NCBI GenBank assembly: GCA_902799015.1 | Contig: CADBZI010000002.1 | Coordinates: 17,213 to 81,212 of the forward strand | Length of the DNA stretch: 64,000 nt | Direction: 5' to 3' | From: an uncultured Lachnospiraceae bacterium | Lineage (GTDB): Bacteria; Bacillota; Clostridia; Lachnospirales; Lachnospiraceae | In this document: positions 1-9,628 of the stretch, one piece after another | Layout of the letters: every line of letters begins with the position of its first letter | Position numbering within the stretch: the stretch's first letter is position 1 | Notes under the pieces: generated by a model | The model's input: the letters and a program-made list of their open reading frames with translations, nothing else | The model's database searches: none | Told to the model about the DNA's origin: nothing | Translations under genes and position numbers: made by a program

Positions 1-530
1 CGGCCTCCATTGCGCCGTTCTCCGGAGGGGACCTCTTTACGGTGGGATATATCAGAGAACATCTGTTAAGGACGGTGAATGTTGCAGTTACGACGGTTTT
101 TACGGAAACAAGCAGACTGATATGGGAGTTTTTTGGCGGGAAGATGGGATCCATGTATCAAATTCAGATGCCATGGATGTATATACTTCTGTTTATCGGC
201 GTTTTTGTCATGGTGGGAAGACGGGATTCCGAAGGTTCTGTTATTGTGAGGCGCCTGAGCGTGGCAGGGATCGTGGTGATAACAGGCATGGTGATGGCCC
301 TGATCGCACTGTCGATGCTTCTTGCCGATACCACGACTTCAAGCAGTGCGATTTCCGGTCTGCAGGGAAGATATTATATTCCGGTGATGTTTGCACCGTT
401 AGCCGCTCTGTTTTCGCGGTGGAACTGTGAGCGGGAGGACGGGCCGGCAGTACCCGTTCATGTTGTGACTTGCTATTTTCTTGCGCAGTGTGTATTCTTA
501 TATAATATGATTCTGGTGATCTTCAGTTAA
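1..530 (+). CDS. DUF2142-like membrane protein, C-terminal part (5' end outside window)
   Basis: The frame is open to the first bases of the window, so only the C-terminal ~175 residues are seen; the GTG at 42 is unlikely to be the true start. The visible part has at least three hydrophobic segments and ends in a membrane helix. The motif GLQGRYYIPV just before the last segments is typical of DUF2142 polytopic proteins, which occur in polysaccharide loci and resemble GT-C glycosyltransferases. The next gene, a GT2 with a DUF2304 partner, fits a polyprenyl-phosphate-sugar pathway in which such a protein would use the lipid-linked sugar outside the membrane. The family call rests on one motif and topology; the function is inference. 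Confidence 0.6.
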   Translation, partial: ASIAPFSGGDLFTVGYIREHLLRTVNVAVTTVFTETSRLIWEFFGGKMGSMYQIQMPWMYILLFIGVFVMVGRRDSEGSVIVRRLSVAGIVVITGMVMALIALSMLLADTTTSSSAISGLQGRYYIPVMFAPLAALFSRWNCEREDGPAVPVHVVTCYFLAQCVFLYNMILVIFS

Positions 531-606
531 GGAAGATTGATCCAATTTGTGCTTTCTTAGAGGGGTTGGTTCGGCATACACACTACTGAAAGAGAGAAGT
601 GGCATC

Positions 607-1293
607 ATGAAAAAGCTGATTATTATTCCTGCGTTCAATGAACAGGAAAGTATTCTCGGTACGGTCAGCCGGATCCGTGAGCTGGCTCCGGATTATGATT
701 ATATCGTTGTAAATGACTGTTCGGAGGATGATACGCTTATGATCTGCCGCCGGAATCATATCAGGGTTTTGAACCTTCCGATCAATCTCGGCATCGGTGG
801 GGCAGTGCAGACAGGATACCGATATGCGTATGAGAACGGGTATGAGATCGCCGTGCAGATGGATGGAGACGGACAGCATGATCCTGCGTATCTGTCCGTA
901 CTGGAGGAGGCACTGGTTAAGGACGGGCTGGATATGGTGATCGGCTCCAGATTTATCGATAATCAGGGATTTCAGTCCTCTACGATCAGGAGGGTTGGGA
1001 TTCGGTTCTTCACGGCTTTGCTCCTGCTTCTGTTTGGGCAGAAGATTACGGATGCTACCTCTGGGATGAGGATGTGCAACCGGAGGGTGATGGAGCTCTT
1101 CATCCGGGACTATCCGAGGGATTATCCAGAGCCGGAGACGGTGGCAAGGCTCTTAAGGCACAGATTTGGTGTGCGGGAAGTTCCGGTGATGATGCGGGAA
1201 CGGCAGGGAGGCGTCTCTTCTATCTCTATGAAGAAATCCATCTACTATATGATGAAGGTATCGATGGCGATTCTGATTGAGCGTCTGAGGTGA
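607..1293 (+). CDS. Family 2 glycosyltransferase, polyprenyl-phosphate sugar synthase type
   Basis: A 228-residue GT-A protein starting at ATG 607, with a purine-rich RBS just upstream; an in-frame start at 547 would add an unconserved leader. It begins with the strand and turn IIIPAFNEQES, followed by VVNDCSEDDT and the metal and nucleotide-binding stretch MDGDGQHDP at residues 85-93, the pattern of the DPM1/dolichyl-phosphate mannosyltransferase-like branch. The family moves a sugar from a nucleotide donor to polyprenyl phosphate at the inner membrane face. It has no C-terminal membrane helices, and the next gene (DUF2304) probably supplies the membrane anchor, a common pairing. The sugar cannot be told from sequence. 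Confidence 0.88.
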   Translation: MKKLIIIPAFNEQESILGTVSRIRELAPDYDYIVVNDCSEDDTLMICRRNHIRVLNLPINLGIGGAVQTGYRYAYENGYEIAVQMDGDGQHDPAYLSVLEEALVKDGLDMVIGSRFIDNQGFQSSTIRRVGIRFFTALLLLLFGQKITDATSGMRMCNRRVMELFIRDYPRDYPEPETVARLLRHRFGVREVPVMMRERQGGVSSISMKKSIYYMMKVSMAILIERLR

Positions 1294-1320
1294 CCCGCGC
1301 AAGGCGGAGGACAAGGTGAT

Positions 1321-1722
1321 ATGATGTCATTGAAATTGCAGGTGATTCTTGGAGTGATCCTGTTTCTGGCACTGGTCGGTATCCTGAATATGGTGCGGAG
1401 CCGGGCTCTGGAACTGAAGTATGTGCTGGCTTGGATTTTGTGTGATCTTGCGCTGCTGATCATGGTGATCTTCCCTCAGTCTATGGGAGGTCTTTCCCGG
1501 CTGCTGGGAATCTCGTCACCGATGAATATGATCTTCTTTCTCGGATTCCTGTTTTTCCTGGGGATTATCTTTTCTCTGACGGTTGCGCTGTCCCGAACGA
1601 CAGAGCGGCTCAGGAAGCTGGCCCAGTCGGTCGCTCTCAGATTTGAGAAGCTCGAGGCGTGTGATGAACAGGGGGATGCAGTACAGGATCTGCCTGCAGA
1701 TACAGAAGAGGTCTCCCGATAA
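1321..1722 (+). CDS. DUF2304 small membrane protein
   Basis: A 133-residue protein with hydrophobic segments at about residues 6-23, 33-50 and 70-90, followed by a charged, helical tail (TTERLRKLAQSVALRFEKLE) likely to lie in the cytoplasm. Size, topology and tail match DUF2304, almost always encoded beside a DPM1-like GT2, as here with a 27-bp gap. It probably anchors or aids that enzyme at the membrane. A good RBS (GGCGGAGGACAAGG) precedes ATG 1321. No catalytic residues are apparent. Confidence 0.8.
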   Translation: MMSLKLQVILGVILFLALVGILNMVRSRALELKYVLAWILCDLALLIMVIFPQSMGGLSRLLGISSPMNMIFFLGFLFFLGIIFSLTVALSRTTERLRKLAQSVALRFEKLEACDEQGDAVQDLPADTEEVSR

Positions 1723-1727
1723 GATCC

Positions 1728-3161
1728 ATGAGTAAACTGGTACGAAATTTTGTATATGTAAATCTGCAGCAGCTGCTTACGATCATCATCCCGCTGATCA
1801 CAACGCCATATCTGACCAGGCACCTCGGAGCAACATCGTTGGGAATTGACGGCTATGTGCTGTCAGTTGTCACCTTGTGCGAGACATTCGGCTCTCTCGG
1901 AACGAATATTTACGCAAACAGGGAGATAGCCTATGTCCGCGATGACAAAGAACGGCTGACGAACGTGTTCTGGGAACTGATGCTGCTCCGACTGGGACTG
2001 GGAGGAATCACCGCGGCAGTCTATCTCGCTGTCGGATTCCTATCCTCTTATCGGGTGATCTTCTGTATCCAGATCATGCACCTGATCGGATATTTCGTAG
2101 ACACCTCGTGGCTTTTTGTCGGATTGGAGCGCATGCGCAGCGTTGTTCTGACGAATACGCTTGTCAAGACCGTGACAACCGTATGTATTTTCTTGCTGAT
2201 TCACCAGGCATCTGATCTTAGACTGTATGTCGTGATCACTGCGGCCGGACAGTTGGCCATGGCAGCCTTGATCCTGCTCCAGTGCAGGAATGTCATCGGA
2301 AGACTGCATCCATCGCGTCTTCGGGTTTTCCGACATTTGAGACAGATTATCGCGTTGTTTCTTCCGCAGGCGGCATCTTCCATTTATGTTCTGTTCGACA
2401 AGACGATGCTGGGTCTGCTGGCGTCGGATATTTCCTGCGTGTCCATTTACGACAAAGGCGAGGTGCTCGTGAAGACACCCTGTGTCCTTGCACTTGCGGT
2501 CACGACGGTTCTGATGCCCCGGATGGCCAATGCGCATGCCGCAGGAAGGAAGCAGGAGGTGAAAAGGCTGGTCCACTATGCTTTGCAATATATGTTCCTT
2601 CTGTTTGTGCCGCTCGCGGTCGGGTTTGCGCTGGTTGCGCCGCCCTTTGTTACGTGGTATCTGGGGGAAAACTATGCGGGCAGTGCGAGGGTAATCCAGA
2701 TCCTCTCGCCGATTATCCTTGCGATTGCACTAAGCAATGTGAGCGGGGCTCAGTATCTGATCGCCACGAATCAGACCCGGACGCTGACAATCTCCTACCT
2801 GTCTGCCGCGATTCTGAACCTTACAGGAAATTATTTTCTGATTCCGATATGGGAAGAGCTCGGAGCGGCATTCACGACCAGCCTGGCGGAGATCACAGTG
2901 ATGCTGGTTCAGTTTTATGCCATGAGAAAGGCGCTGGGCAGGCTCGGTATCTTTGAGCTTGCATGGAAGAAGCTGATTGCTGTGTGCGCTATGACAGCCC
3001 TGATTCTTTTCATACAGCGCTGGCAGACTACTGTGGCACTCTGGATTGGACAGATTCTGGCAGGAGCGGCTGTGTACTTTGTGGTTCTGTTCTTGCTTCG
3101 GGATGAGGCACTTGAGAGGGGAATAAGGATGATTCGGGGATTCAGGAAGGCAGGAGGCTGA
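1728..3161 (+). CDS. Wzx-type lipid-linked oligosaccharide flippase
   Basis: A 477-residue, almost wholly hydrophobic protein with some 12-14 membrane segments, the size and pattern of Polysacc_synt/MVF flippases. The N-terminus (FVYVNLQQLLTIIIPLITTPY) matches the start of Wzx/RfbX-type proteins, where the first helix carries LxxxxxxxxPxxTPY. It should turn undecaprenyl-diphosphate-linked repeat units to the outer membrane face. It starts 6 bp after the DUF2304 stop and is followed by GT2 genes, as expected in a polysaccharide operon. No Wzy-type polymerase is obvious nearby. Confidence 0.87.
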   Translation: MSKLVRNFVYVNLQQLLTIIIPLITTPYLTRHLGATSLGIDGYVLSVVTLCETFGSLGTNIYANREIAYVRDDKERLTNVFWELMLLRLGLGGITAAVYLAVGFLSSYRVIFCIQIMHLIGYFVDTSWLFVGLERMRSVVLTNTLVKTVTTVCIFLLIHQASDLRLYVVITAAGQLAMAALILLQCRNVIGRLHPSRLRVFRHLRQIIALFLPQAASSIYVLFDKTMLGLLASDISCVSIYDKGEVLVKTPCVLALAVTTVLMPRMANAHAAGRKQEVKRLVHYALQYMFLLFVPLAVGFALVAPPFVTWYLGENYAGSARVIQILSPIILAIALSNVSGAQYLIATNQTRTLTISYLSAAILNLTGNYFLIPIWEELGAAFTTSLAEITVMLVQFYAMRKALGRLGIFELAWKKLIAVCAMTALILFIQRWQTTVALWIGQILAGAAVYFVVLFLLRDEALERGIRMIRGFRKAGG

Positions 3162-3191
3162 CGGCTCAGATCCGTAGCCCGGAGGGTTAAA

Positions 3192-4196
3192 ATGTCAGAG
3201 AAAGTATCGATCATCATGCCGGTCTATAACGGTGAGGCGTTTCTGAGAGATTCAATCGGGTCTGTTTTTTGCCAGACCTACAAGAATATTGAACTGATCG
3301 CGATCGATGACGGATCCCTGGATGCTTCCATGCAGATTCTCAGAGAACTGGAGAATGTCGCCCCGCAGGGAGTTTCTGTCAGAGTGATGCATCAGGAGAA
3401 TCACGGGATCTGTTATACCAGAAACCGGGCACTGGATGCCGCGTCAGGCACTTATGTCATGTTCATGGATCAGGATGACAGTCTGAAGAAGAGATATGTG
3501 GAAAGGATGGTTCGCGGGATCGAGAAGGAGCAGGCGGATCTTCTGATCGGCGGATATGAGCTGGTCAGTGAAAAGAAGAAGGTGCTGAAAAAGGTTCATC
3601 TGAATCCCGCCCTTCCCTGGTCGCTGTATCAGATCAGCGCTCCGTGGGGAAGAATCTTTCGGAGAACTGTCATAGAGCAGGGACATGTTCGCTTTCTGAT
3701 CACAAAGATCAGCGAGGACTTTTATTTTAACATGGTCTTCATGAGCTGCTGCGACAGGATTGCCGTGACGGACTATGCGGGCTATGGATGGACGTTTAGG
3801 AAAATGTCGGAGTCTCATGCGCATATGAGTAGAGCTTCCGATGACCGGAATGTCCTTGATATGCTCTCGGCTGTACTCAGGGATATGAAGCAGCCGAACC
3901 GGCTGGATTGTGACCTGATCGAATACATGATGGTGAAGCATATCGTTTGGTATCTTCTATATACAGCGAAGAGCATGGATCGGACTGCCTTGAGACGTCA
4001 TTACACAGAGTGTATGCAATGGCTGGAGAGACGGTTTCCTGACTACAGGAAGAATCCTTATCTGGGATTCTTTACGCCGAAGGGAGAAGCGGTTCCTGTC
4101 CGTCTGATTGTGTATGGCGCAGTTAGGCTGAGCAGATGGAATCTTTTTTATCTGTTGCTCAGGCTCTACTCGAGGGTTGGAGGGATAGTGCGATGA
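3192..4196 (+). CDS. Family 2 glycosyltransferase
   Basis: A 334-residue GT-A enzyme with a strong RBS (GGAGGG) 7 bp before ATG 3192. It opens with VSIIMPVYNGEAFLRDSI and has IAIDDGSLDAS and the donor-binding motif MDQDDSL, all classic for the CpsI/EpsJ-like GT2 group. After the catalytic half comes a basic helical region near residues 290-330 that could sit on the membrane. It probably adds one sugar to the lipid-linked repeat unit. Its stop overlaps the next GT2 start (ATGA), which indicates translational coupling. Donor and acceptor are unknown. Confidence 0.88.
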   Translation: MSEKVSIIMPVYNGEAFLRDSIGSVFCQTYKNIELIAIDDGSLDASMQILRELENVAPQGVSVRVMHQENHGICYTRNRALDAASGTYVMFMDQDDSLKKRYVERMVRGIEKEQADLLIGGYELVSEKKKVLKKVHLNPALPWSLYQISAPWGRIFRRTVIEQGHVRFLITKISEDFYFNMVFMSCCDRIAVTDYAGYGWTFRKMSESHAHMSRASDDRNVLDMLSAVLRDMKQPNRLDCDLIEYMMVKHIVWYLLYTAKSMDRTALRRHYTECMQWLERRFPDYRKNPYLGFFTPKGEAVPVRLIVYGAVRLSRWNLFYLLLRLYSRVGGIVR

Positions 4197-5098
4197 GCGG
4201 GATTGTGAACGTGCTGATTTCTACGTATAATGGGGAAAAGTACATCAGGCAGCAGATTCGCAGTATTCAGAGGCAGACATATCCTGATATCCGAATCTAT
4301 GTCCGCGATGACGGTTCTTCGGACCGGACGGTTCAGATCCTGGAGGAATATGCGGAGAAAGAGGAGATCACACTTATCAGGAGCGATGGCGTCAATATCG
4401 GATACGGGAGAAGTTTCCTGAAGCTGCTGCGTGCGGCTGAAGAGGGGGATTTTTGGGCCTTCTGTGATCAGGATGATGTTTGGCATCCCAGCAAGGTGGA
4501 ATGGTCCCTCGAATGGCTGAGTATTCAGGGCGAAGGCATACCGGCTTTGGTGGGTAATTCCTATGTGCTGACTACGGAAGATCTTCGTATGGTGATCGGA
4601 ACAAACCGACCGCCCTCTTACCGGTTCGACTTTCGCAGGAGTATCACGGACTGCCTCTATCAGGGATTTGTGATGACCATTAATGCTCCTCTGAGAGAAC
4701 TGATGCTGAAGTGCGATGACACTCATCTGATCTCTCATGACTGGTGGGGTGTGATGCTGGCGGAGAAATTCGGGCGTTCTTACTTTGATTCCCGAATCGC
4801 CGCGAAACATCGGAGGCTTGATGCGAGCGTTTCTGTCATGACGCTGGGCAACCGGTTTCGCTGGCTGAAGCAGACGTTTTTGACGGGCAACTCCAGTATC
4901 AAGGCAAGTGCGAAAGAATATGAGCGGCTGTTCGGTTCGGTTATGCAGGACAGGGATGCACGGATCGCACATTGGTTTACGCACGATTCCTATCATCTTG
5001 CGGACTCCCTGAAGAAGGCGTTCTATCCGGGAAGGTGGAGGCCGTCTATGAGTTCTGAGATCGTGCTGCGATTCCTGATGTTGACAGGAAAAATTTGA
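4193..5098 (+). CDS. Family 2 glycosyltransferase, rhamnosyltransferase-like
   Basis: A 301-residue protein starting at ATG 4193, which overlaps the previous stop. A start at 4136 is possible but would run deep into the upstream gene. The N-terminus (NVLISTYNGEKYIRQQI), the YVRDDGSSDRT motif and CDQDDVWHP are characteristic of GT2 enzymes commonly annotated as alpha-L-Rha or related transferases in Gram-positive polysaccharide loci. It has a soluble cytoplasmic architecture without clear membrane helices. Specificity is not readable; the rhamnose label is only a resemblance. Confidence 0.87.
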   Translation: MSGIVNVLISTYNGEKYIRQQIRSIQRQTYPDIRIYVRDDGSSDRTVQILEEYAEKEEITLIRSDGVNIGYGRSFLKLLRAAEEGDFWAFCDQDDVWHPSKVEWSLEWLSIQGEGIPALVGNSYVLTTEDLRMVIGTNRPPSYRFDFRRSITDCLYQGFVMTINAPLRELMLKCDDTHLISHDWWGVMLAEKFGRSYFDSRIAAKHRRLDASVSVMTLGNRFRWLKQTFLTGNSSIKASAKEYERLFGSVMQDRDARIAHWFTHDSYHLADSLKKAFYPGRWRPSMSSEIVLRFLMLTGKI

Positions 5099-5221
5099 TG
5101 ATTATAGCGCCGAAAGCCTGACTTCCACGCAAGCTTGCTTGCAGTGGAGGGAAAGGGGGCTACGTTGTCCAATGGACGGATACAAAGAGTTTTGAATCGG
5201 CGTTTGACGGGTTGACTTGTA

Positions 5222-6238
5222 ATGGATGGTATGAAGCTGAGTGAGAGCCAGGTCGGAGTGAGTTATAACCTGCAGCTGATGCGGTTTCTTGCGGCGCTGG
5301 GTGTTGTATTTCATCATTCGTTTATTCTGTCCACAGGAAGCATGGACAGGGAATGGCTGAGCGCGGCGACCGGTGGCCAGCTGACGTTCGGGCTGGTCTC
5401 TGTTGGCCTTTTTTTTCTTGCGGGAGGCTATCTGATCGCAGGAAGCGCGCAGAAGAGCAGCAGCCTTTTTTCTTTTCTGAAGAGAAGGCTGATGCGGTTG
5501 ATCCCGCCGTTGCTGGCAGTGAATACTGTGGTAATCGTTGTGTGCTGTGCGTTCTCGTCTTTGCCGGCTGCACGGTATTTTTGTCATCCGGATACCTGGA
5601 AGTACCTTTTGAACAGCGTATTCATTCTGAGACATGATCTTCCGGGTGTCTTTACGGAGAATGTCTACACGCGAACCGTAAACGGTGCACTGTGGACGAT
5701 GCCTGTTGAATTCGGATGCTATTTGTTCTGCTATATTGTCAAGGCAGTCTTTGGATTTCGGAAGAAATCCTATGCAATTACGCTGCCGCTTGCGGGTGCC
5801 GGCATCGCGGTCGGAGTGTTGCTTCAAAAACGGATTCCGTTTCTCTCCGCTATGCTCCTCCCCTGCATCTTCTTTTATCTGGGGATGACGATCTGGGTTT
5901 ATAAAGAGTACATTCACCTGAACCGTTTACTGTTTGTGGCGGCCTGCGCCGTAATGGTGATCGGGTGTATGTTCGGAGTCGGAAAGGCAGCACTTTTGAT
6001 CGGAATGACGTATGCCGTGTTTTATCTGTCGTATGGAGTGCGTCAGATACCGAAACGGTGGGGTGCCGGCGGATTCTGGTCGTATGGTATCTATCTGTGG
6101 GCATTTCCGCTTCAGCAGATGATTATCCAGGGGTTCGGCGGGCAGATGAATTCTTACGTGAATTTTGCGATCTCGGCTCCGATCGTATGTGTGGGCGGAG
6201 CGTTGATTTATCATTTGATTGAAAAGAAGCGCGGATGA
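5222..6238 (+). CDS. Acyltransferase family 3 (OafA-like) membrane protein
   Basis: A 338-residue polytopic protein. The start NLQLMRFLAALGVVFHHSF contains the R/F/A and H residues of the first membrane helix in acyltransferase-3 proteins, where the His is needed for catalysis. The FFLAGGYLIAGSAQKSSS segment matches the FFxxSGFxx block. About ten helices follow. Such proteins O-acetylate or otherwise O-acylate polysaccharides across the membrane. It lacks the C-terminal SGNH domain found in some OafA members. It probably decorates the polymer made by the neighbouring transferases. Confidence 0.85.
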   Translation: MDGMKLSESQVGVSYNLQLMRFLAALGVVFHHSFILSTGSMDREWLSAATGGQLTFGLVSVGLFFLAGGYLIAGSAQKSSSLFSFLKRRLMRLIPPLLAVNTVVIVVCCAFSSLPAARYFCHPDTWKYLLNSVFILRHDLPGVFTENVYTRTVNGALWTMPVEFGCYLFCYIVKAVFGFRKKSYAITLPLAGAGIAVGVLLQKRIPFLSAMLLPCIFFYLGMTIWVYKEYIHLNRLLFVAACAVMVIGCMFGVGKAALLIGMTYAVFYLSYGVRQIPKRWGAGGFWSYGIYLWAFPLQQMIIQGFGGQMNSYVNFAISAPIVCVGGALIYHLIEKKRG

Positions 6239-6263
6239 GGGAAGCAGTGCGAAGGAGGAACAG

Positions 6264-7127
6264 ATGAAGGTTGTTGTGACTGGCGCAAGCGGGTACATGG
6301 GAAGATATGTTGTAAAGGAACTGCTGAACAGAGGACACGAAGTAACCGCTGTCGATCTCCACTACAAGGAGGTGGATACACGGGCTGCCTTTTCCGATGT
6401 TTCTATTTTTTCCGGTGATAAGGACATCTTCATGAAGCTGGGGCAGCCGGATCTGTGCATTCATCTGGCCTGGAGAGATGGATTCATCCATAATTCCCCA
6501 AAGCATATGGAGGATCTGTCAAAGCACTTTACGTTTCTGTATGATATGATCAAGGGTGGATGCAGACGGATTGCCGTGATGGGCACCATGCATGAGATCG
6601 GCTATTGGGAAGGAAAGGTAGATGCGGAGACACCGTGTCGTCCCCTCTCACAGTACGGTGTCGCGAAGAATGCGCTGCGGCAGTCCTTGCTGCTGCTGCA
6701 GGAGAAGGAAAATGTGAACCTGTACTGGCTTCGCGCGTTTTATATCACAGGGAACGATGAGCGCAATAGTTCTATTTTCACGAAACTGATCGAGGCCGCG
6801 GAGGATGGAAAGGAGTTTTTTCCGTTTACATCCGGGAAGAACCAGTATGACTTCATAGACATCAGAGAGCTGGCCAGGAGGATCGTTGCAGCGTCTACGC
6901 AGGATGAGTATACGGGGATCATTAATGTATGTTCGGGAAAGCCGGTCTCACTGAAGGATAAGGTTGAGTCTTTTATCAGGGAGAAAGGGTATCAGATCCG
7001 GTTGGACTATGGCGCATTTCCGGACAGGCCTTATGATTCTCCCGTGATCTACGGTGACAGCACAATCATCGACCGTATCATTAGAAAGCAGGAAGAGGAG
7101 AGTACAGCAGATGAAGTACACCGGTGA
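6264..7127 (+). CDS. NAD(P)-dependent sugar epimerase/reductase, extended SDR
   Basis: A 287-residue protein starting at ATG 6264 behind an excellent RBS (AAGGAGG). It has the Rossmann motif TGASGYMG at residues 6-13 and a SQYGVAK stretch giving the catalytic YxxxK. It is shorter than typical dehydratases and matches the general NAD-dependent epimerase family. It likely makes or modifies a nucleotide sugar for the adjacent GT2 enzymes. The start at 7111 of the next gene lies inside its 3' end, so the two are tightly coupled. The product cannot be named from sequence. Confidence 0.82.
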   Translation: MKVVVTGASGYMGRYVVKELLNRGHEVTAVDLHYKEVDTRAAFSDVSIFSGDKDIFMKLGQPDLCIHLAWRDGFIHNSPKHMEDLSKHFTFLYDMIKGGCRRIAVMGTMHEIGYWEGKVDAETPCRPLSQYGVAKNALRQSLLLLQEKENVNLYWLRAFYITGNDERNSSIFTKLIEAAEDGKEFFPFTSGKNQYDFIDIRELARRIVAASTQDEYTGIINVCSGKPVSLKDKVESFIREKGYQIRLDYGAFPDRPYDSPVIYGDSTIIDRIIRKQEEESTADEVHR

Positions 7128-7905
7128 AGATCTCACGATTGTCCTTTGTGCCTATAAGGAATGCCCTTATCTCGAAAAGAGCCTGAGGGCACTGATGAAT
7201 CAGACGGTAAAGTGCCATGTCGCGGTGTCAACTTCGACGCCGAATGAGTATATTTCGCGGATTGCCGGGAAATATCATGTTCCTGTTTGCGTGAATCCGG
7301 ACGGCGGCCATGTGAAGGATTACAATTTTGCCATGCGGCAGGTCAAAACGAAGTTGGGAATGATCGCGCATCAGGATGATCTTCTGAGTCAGAGGTTCGT
7401 GGAAAAGAGCCTGAAGTCGCTGAACATGGCATCTGATCCGATCCTGTCTTTCACGGATTATCTGGAGATTCATAATGATGTTCCAGACAGGAAGCCGTCT
7501 GTCATGATTCGCATCAAGCGACTGCTGGTATGGCCGATGCGGATTCCGCTCTTTCGCAGAACTGTCTTTGCTAAACGGCTGGGGCAGTGTATCGGCAATC
7601 CCATCACGCATCCTTCGGTGATTTGCGTGATGGACCGCATGCCGGATCCACTCTTCCGCCTGCAGTATCAGGCATCCATGGACTGGGATCTATGGGAGCG
7701 GCTCTCCTGGGAGAAGGGCGAGTTCGCCTATGTTGGCAGCGTGCTCCTGCTTCACAGGATGACGAGCGAGAACGCGACCGCAAAATTGATTCATTCAACG
7801 AACGCAAGATATTCCGAAGAGTACGAGATCTTGAGCAGATTCTGGCCAAAGCCGGTCGCCAGGATTATTATGCATTTTTATTCCAGATCTGCGAAATATT
7901 ATTGA
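7111..7905 (+). CDS. Family 2 glycosyltransferase, divergent
   Basis: A 264-residue protein starting at ATG 7111, with GGAAGAGGAG just upstream and a 17-bp overlap with the preceding epimerase gene. The N-terminal TIVLCAYKECPYLEKSLRA and the donor motif AHQDDLL show a GT-A fold, but the usual DDGS block is replaced by VSTSTPNEY, so it is a divergent member. The C-terminal half has conserved aromatic and basic patches (SMDWDLWERLSW). It probably adds a sugar to the same polymer. Confidence 0.8.
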   Translation: MKYTGEDLTIVLCAYKECPYLEKSLRALMNQTVKCHVAVSTSTPNEYISRIAGKYHVPVCVNPDGGHVKDYNFAMRQVKTKLGMIAHQDDLLSQRFVEKSLKSLNMASDPILSFTDYLEIHNDVPDRKPSVMIRIKRLLVWPMRIPLFRRTVFAKRLGQCIGNPITHPSVICVMDRMPDPLFRLQYQASMDWDLWERLSWEKGEFAYVGSVLLLHRMTSENATAKLIHSTNARYSEEYEILSRFWPKPVARIIMHFYSRSAKYY

Positions 7906-7923
7906 CTGTGATATCTTAAGATT

Positions 7924-9606
7924 ATGGGTATGGGACAGGAAAATCAAAGAGCTGCGGCCGTGGGGAATCCTCTGCTGAGGAAAGAATATGCTTTTAAAGG
8001 CAGGTTTGTAATATGGACAGATATTCTTAAATACCTGTTTTCACTGATGCTGCTTTTTTTCGCCTTCCGGGTGAAGGAAGAAGCTGGGATGCTGATCACG
8101 GCGCTTTTTGAGCTTGGATGCGTACTTGCCGTTTCGAATCTGATTCACGGCAGGATTCTTCGCAATATCGTCAGCGGGGTACTGCACCTTCTGTTTAATT
8201 GTCAGATGCTTTTTATGTACTTTGCGGGGACATACCTGTCTCTTGTGATGATCACGAATGTTGACAGCTTCTCTGCGTTGTCCGGTAAGATGGTGATCTA
8301 TCTGCTCGGTGCTGCGATGGTGGTTGTATTCAGCCTGCTTCCGATTCATGGCTGGAGCTTTTCGGCGGTTGGAAAACAAAGGATCCTTGCTTTATTTCTT
8401 GTGGCGGAACTCGTTGCGGTTATGATATTCGGGAACAGTGGTTCTCCTTATTATGCATATGGAGAACTGATCGCACAGGAGATCAATAATAAGAGACGGA
8501 AAATGCAGATAGAGAACGCGGAGGATATGACCCATGTGTTTTATCGGGAGGATATCGTAGGCGCGTCTTATGAGAAACCGGAGGATCTTCCGTCGCAGCC
8601 GAACATTATTCTGTTTTTTGCGGAGGGACTTTCGCAGAATGTGATCTCGGATGAACGGAATATCATGCCGTATACGGCAAAGCTTCAGAAGCAATCCTTG
8701 AATTTCATCAATTACTATAACCATACTTTCGCAACCTACCGTGGGCTGATCGGGCAGCTGTTTTCCGGCTATCAGCTTGAGAATATGGATTCGAACCATC
8801 TGATTTCTCTGCAAAGCATATTTTCGGATGAGGGGTACCATACAACGATCATCAATACGGAGCCGAACAATGTTGTTTTCCGGAATTATCTGAATGATCT
8901 GGGATTTGACCGGCTGATCAGCGAACCCGGGGAAGCGTATCAGGGAGCAACCGGCAGCCTCTCTGACAAAGAGGCCTTTGAGAAGCTGTATGAGGTTGCG
9001 GAGGAGGAATCTGGAAAGGATGTGCCCTTCTTTGTCGCGATGTATACATTCGGAACTCATGTCTCCCTGGATTCACCGGATGAGGTGTATGGAGACGGAT
9101 CGCTGGCAGAGCTGAATAAGTTTTACAATCTGGACTGCCAGTTCCAGACGTTTATGGAGAAGTTTGAGGACAGCCGTCTGGCGGATAATACCATCCTGAT
9201 CTTTACAACAGATCATGCATCCTATCAGGATAAATATTATCTGGAAGCATTTCCCGATTATGAGCGGCAGAACGGAATGGTCGATCAGATTCCGCTGTTT
9301 TTCTACTATAAAGGGATTAAGCCGGAAACTTTCGATGCGGAGGGAAGGAATTCCCTCGGTCTTGCGCCAACGGTTATGGATTATCTCGATCTGTCGAATC
9401 CAAACTATTTTCTGGGATCTTCGCTGTTCGCGTCAAGAGATAGCGCCATCACATCGACGGTTGATATGCTGAATACTGTTTTCACCACATCGCAGCCATA
9501 CATCAGTACGGATCGCGGAGATATCAGGATCTTTGAAGACGATGAGAGTGAGATCATCGATGCGGTAGTGACAAAATATTATATTGCAAAATCACAAACG
9601 CCATAG
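7924..9606 (+). CDS. LtaS/MdoB-like phosphoglycerol transferase (sulfatase fold)
   Basis: A 560-residue membrane enzyme. Five hydrophobic segments lie within about residues 35-190, followed by an extracellular alkaline-phosphatase-fold domain. Visible catalytic parts are IILFFAEGLS (metal-binding Glu), NHTFATYRG (candidate nucleophilic Thr) and FTTDHASY (metal-binding Asp-His), all equivalents of LtaS active-site elements. The family moves glycerol phosphate from phosphatidylglycerol onto a growing chain or onto glycans. In this locus it could build a lipoteichoic polymer or add phosphoglycerol to the wall glycan. A second paralog lies at 23697. The start could be ATG 7924 or 7930; the RBS is weak. 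Confidence 0.85.
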   Translation: MGMGQENQRAAAVGNPLLRKEYAFKGRFVIWTDILKYLFSLMLLFFAFRVKEEAGMLITALFELGCVLAVSNLIHGRILRNIVSGVLHLLFNCQMLFMYFAGTYLSLVMITNVDSFSALSGKMVIYLLGAAMVVVFSLLPIHGWSFSAVGKQRILALFLVAELVAVMIFGNSGSPYYAYGELIAQEINNKRRKMQIENAEDMTHVFYREDIVGASYEKPEDLPSQPNIILFFAEGLSQNVISDERNIMPYTAKLQKQSLNFINYYNHTFATYRGLIGQLFSGYQLENMDSNHLISLQSIFSDEGYHTTIINTEPNNVVFRNYLNDLGFDRLISEPGEAYQGATGSLSDKEAFEKLYEVAEEESGKDVPFFVAMYTFGTHVSLDSPDEVYGDGSLAELNKFYNLDCQFQTFMEKFEDSRLADNTILIFTTDHASYQDKYYLEAFPDYERQNGMVDQIPLFFYYKGIKPETFDAEGRNSLGLAPTVMDYLDLSNPNYFLGSSLFASRDSAITSTVDMLNTVFTTSQPYISTDRGDIRIFEDDESEIIDAVVTKYYIAKSQTP

Positions 9607-9628
9607 GGCGTTCAGGAGGAATAAGAGG

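Noticed and set aside
9584-9628. Upstream TTG start for the MBL-fold gene
   Set aside because: It lies within the previous gene, has no RBS, and would put 15 basic residues before the signal segment. TTG 9629 has a perfect RBS.
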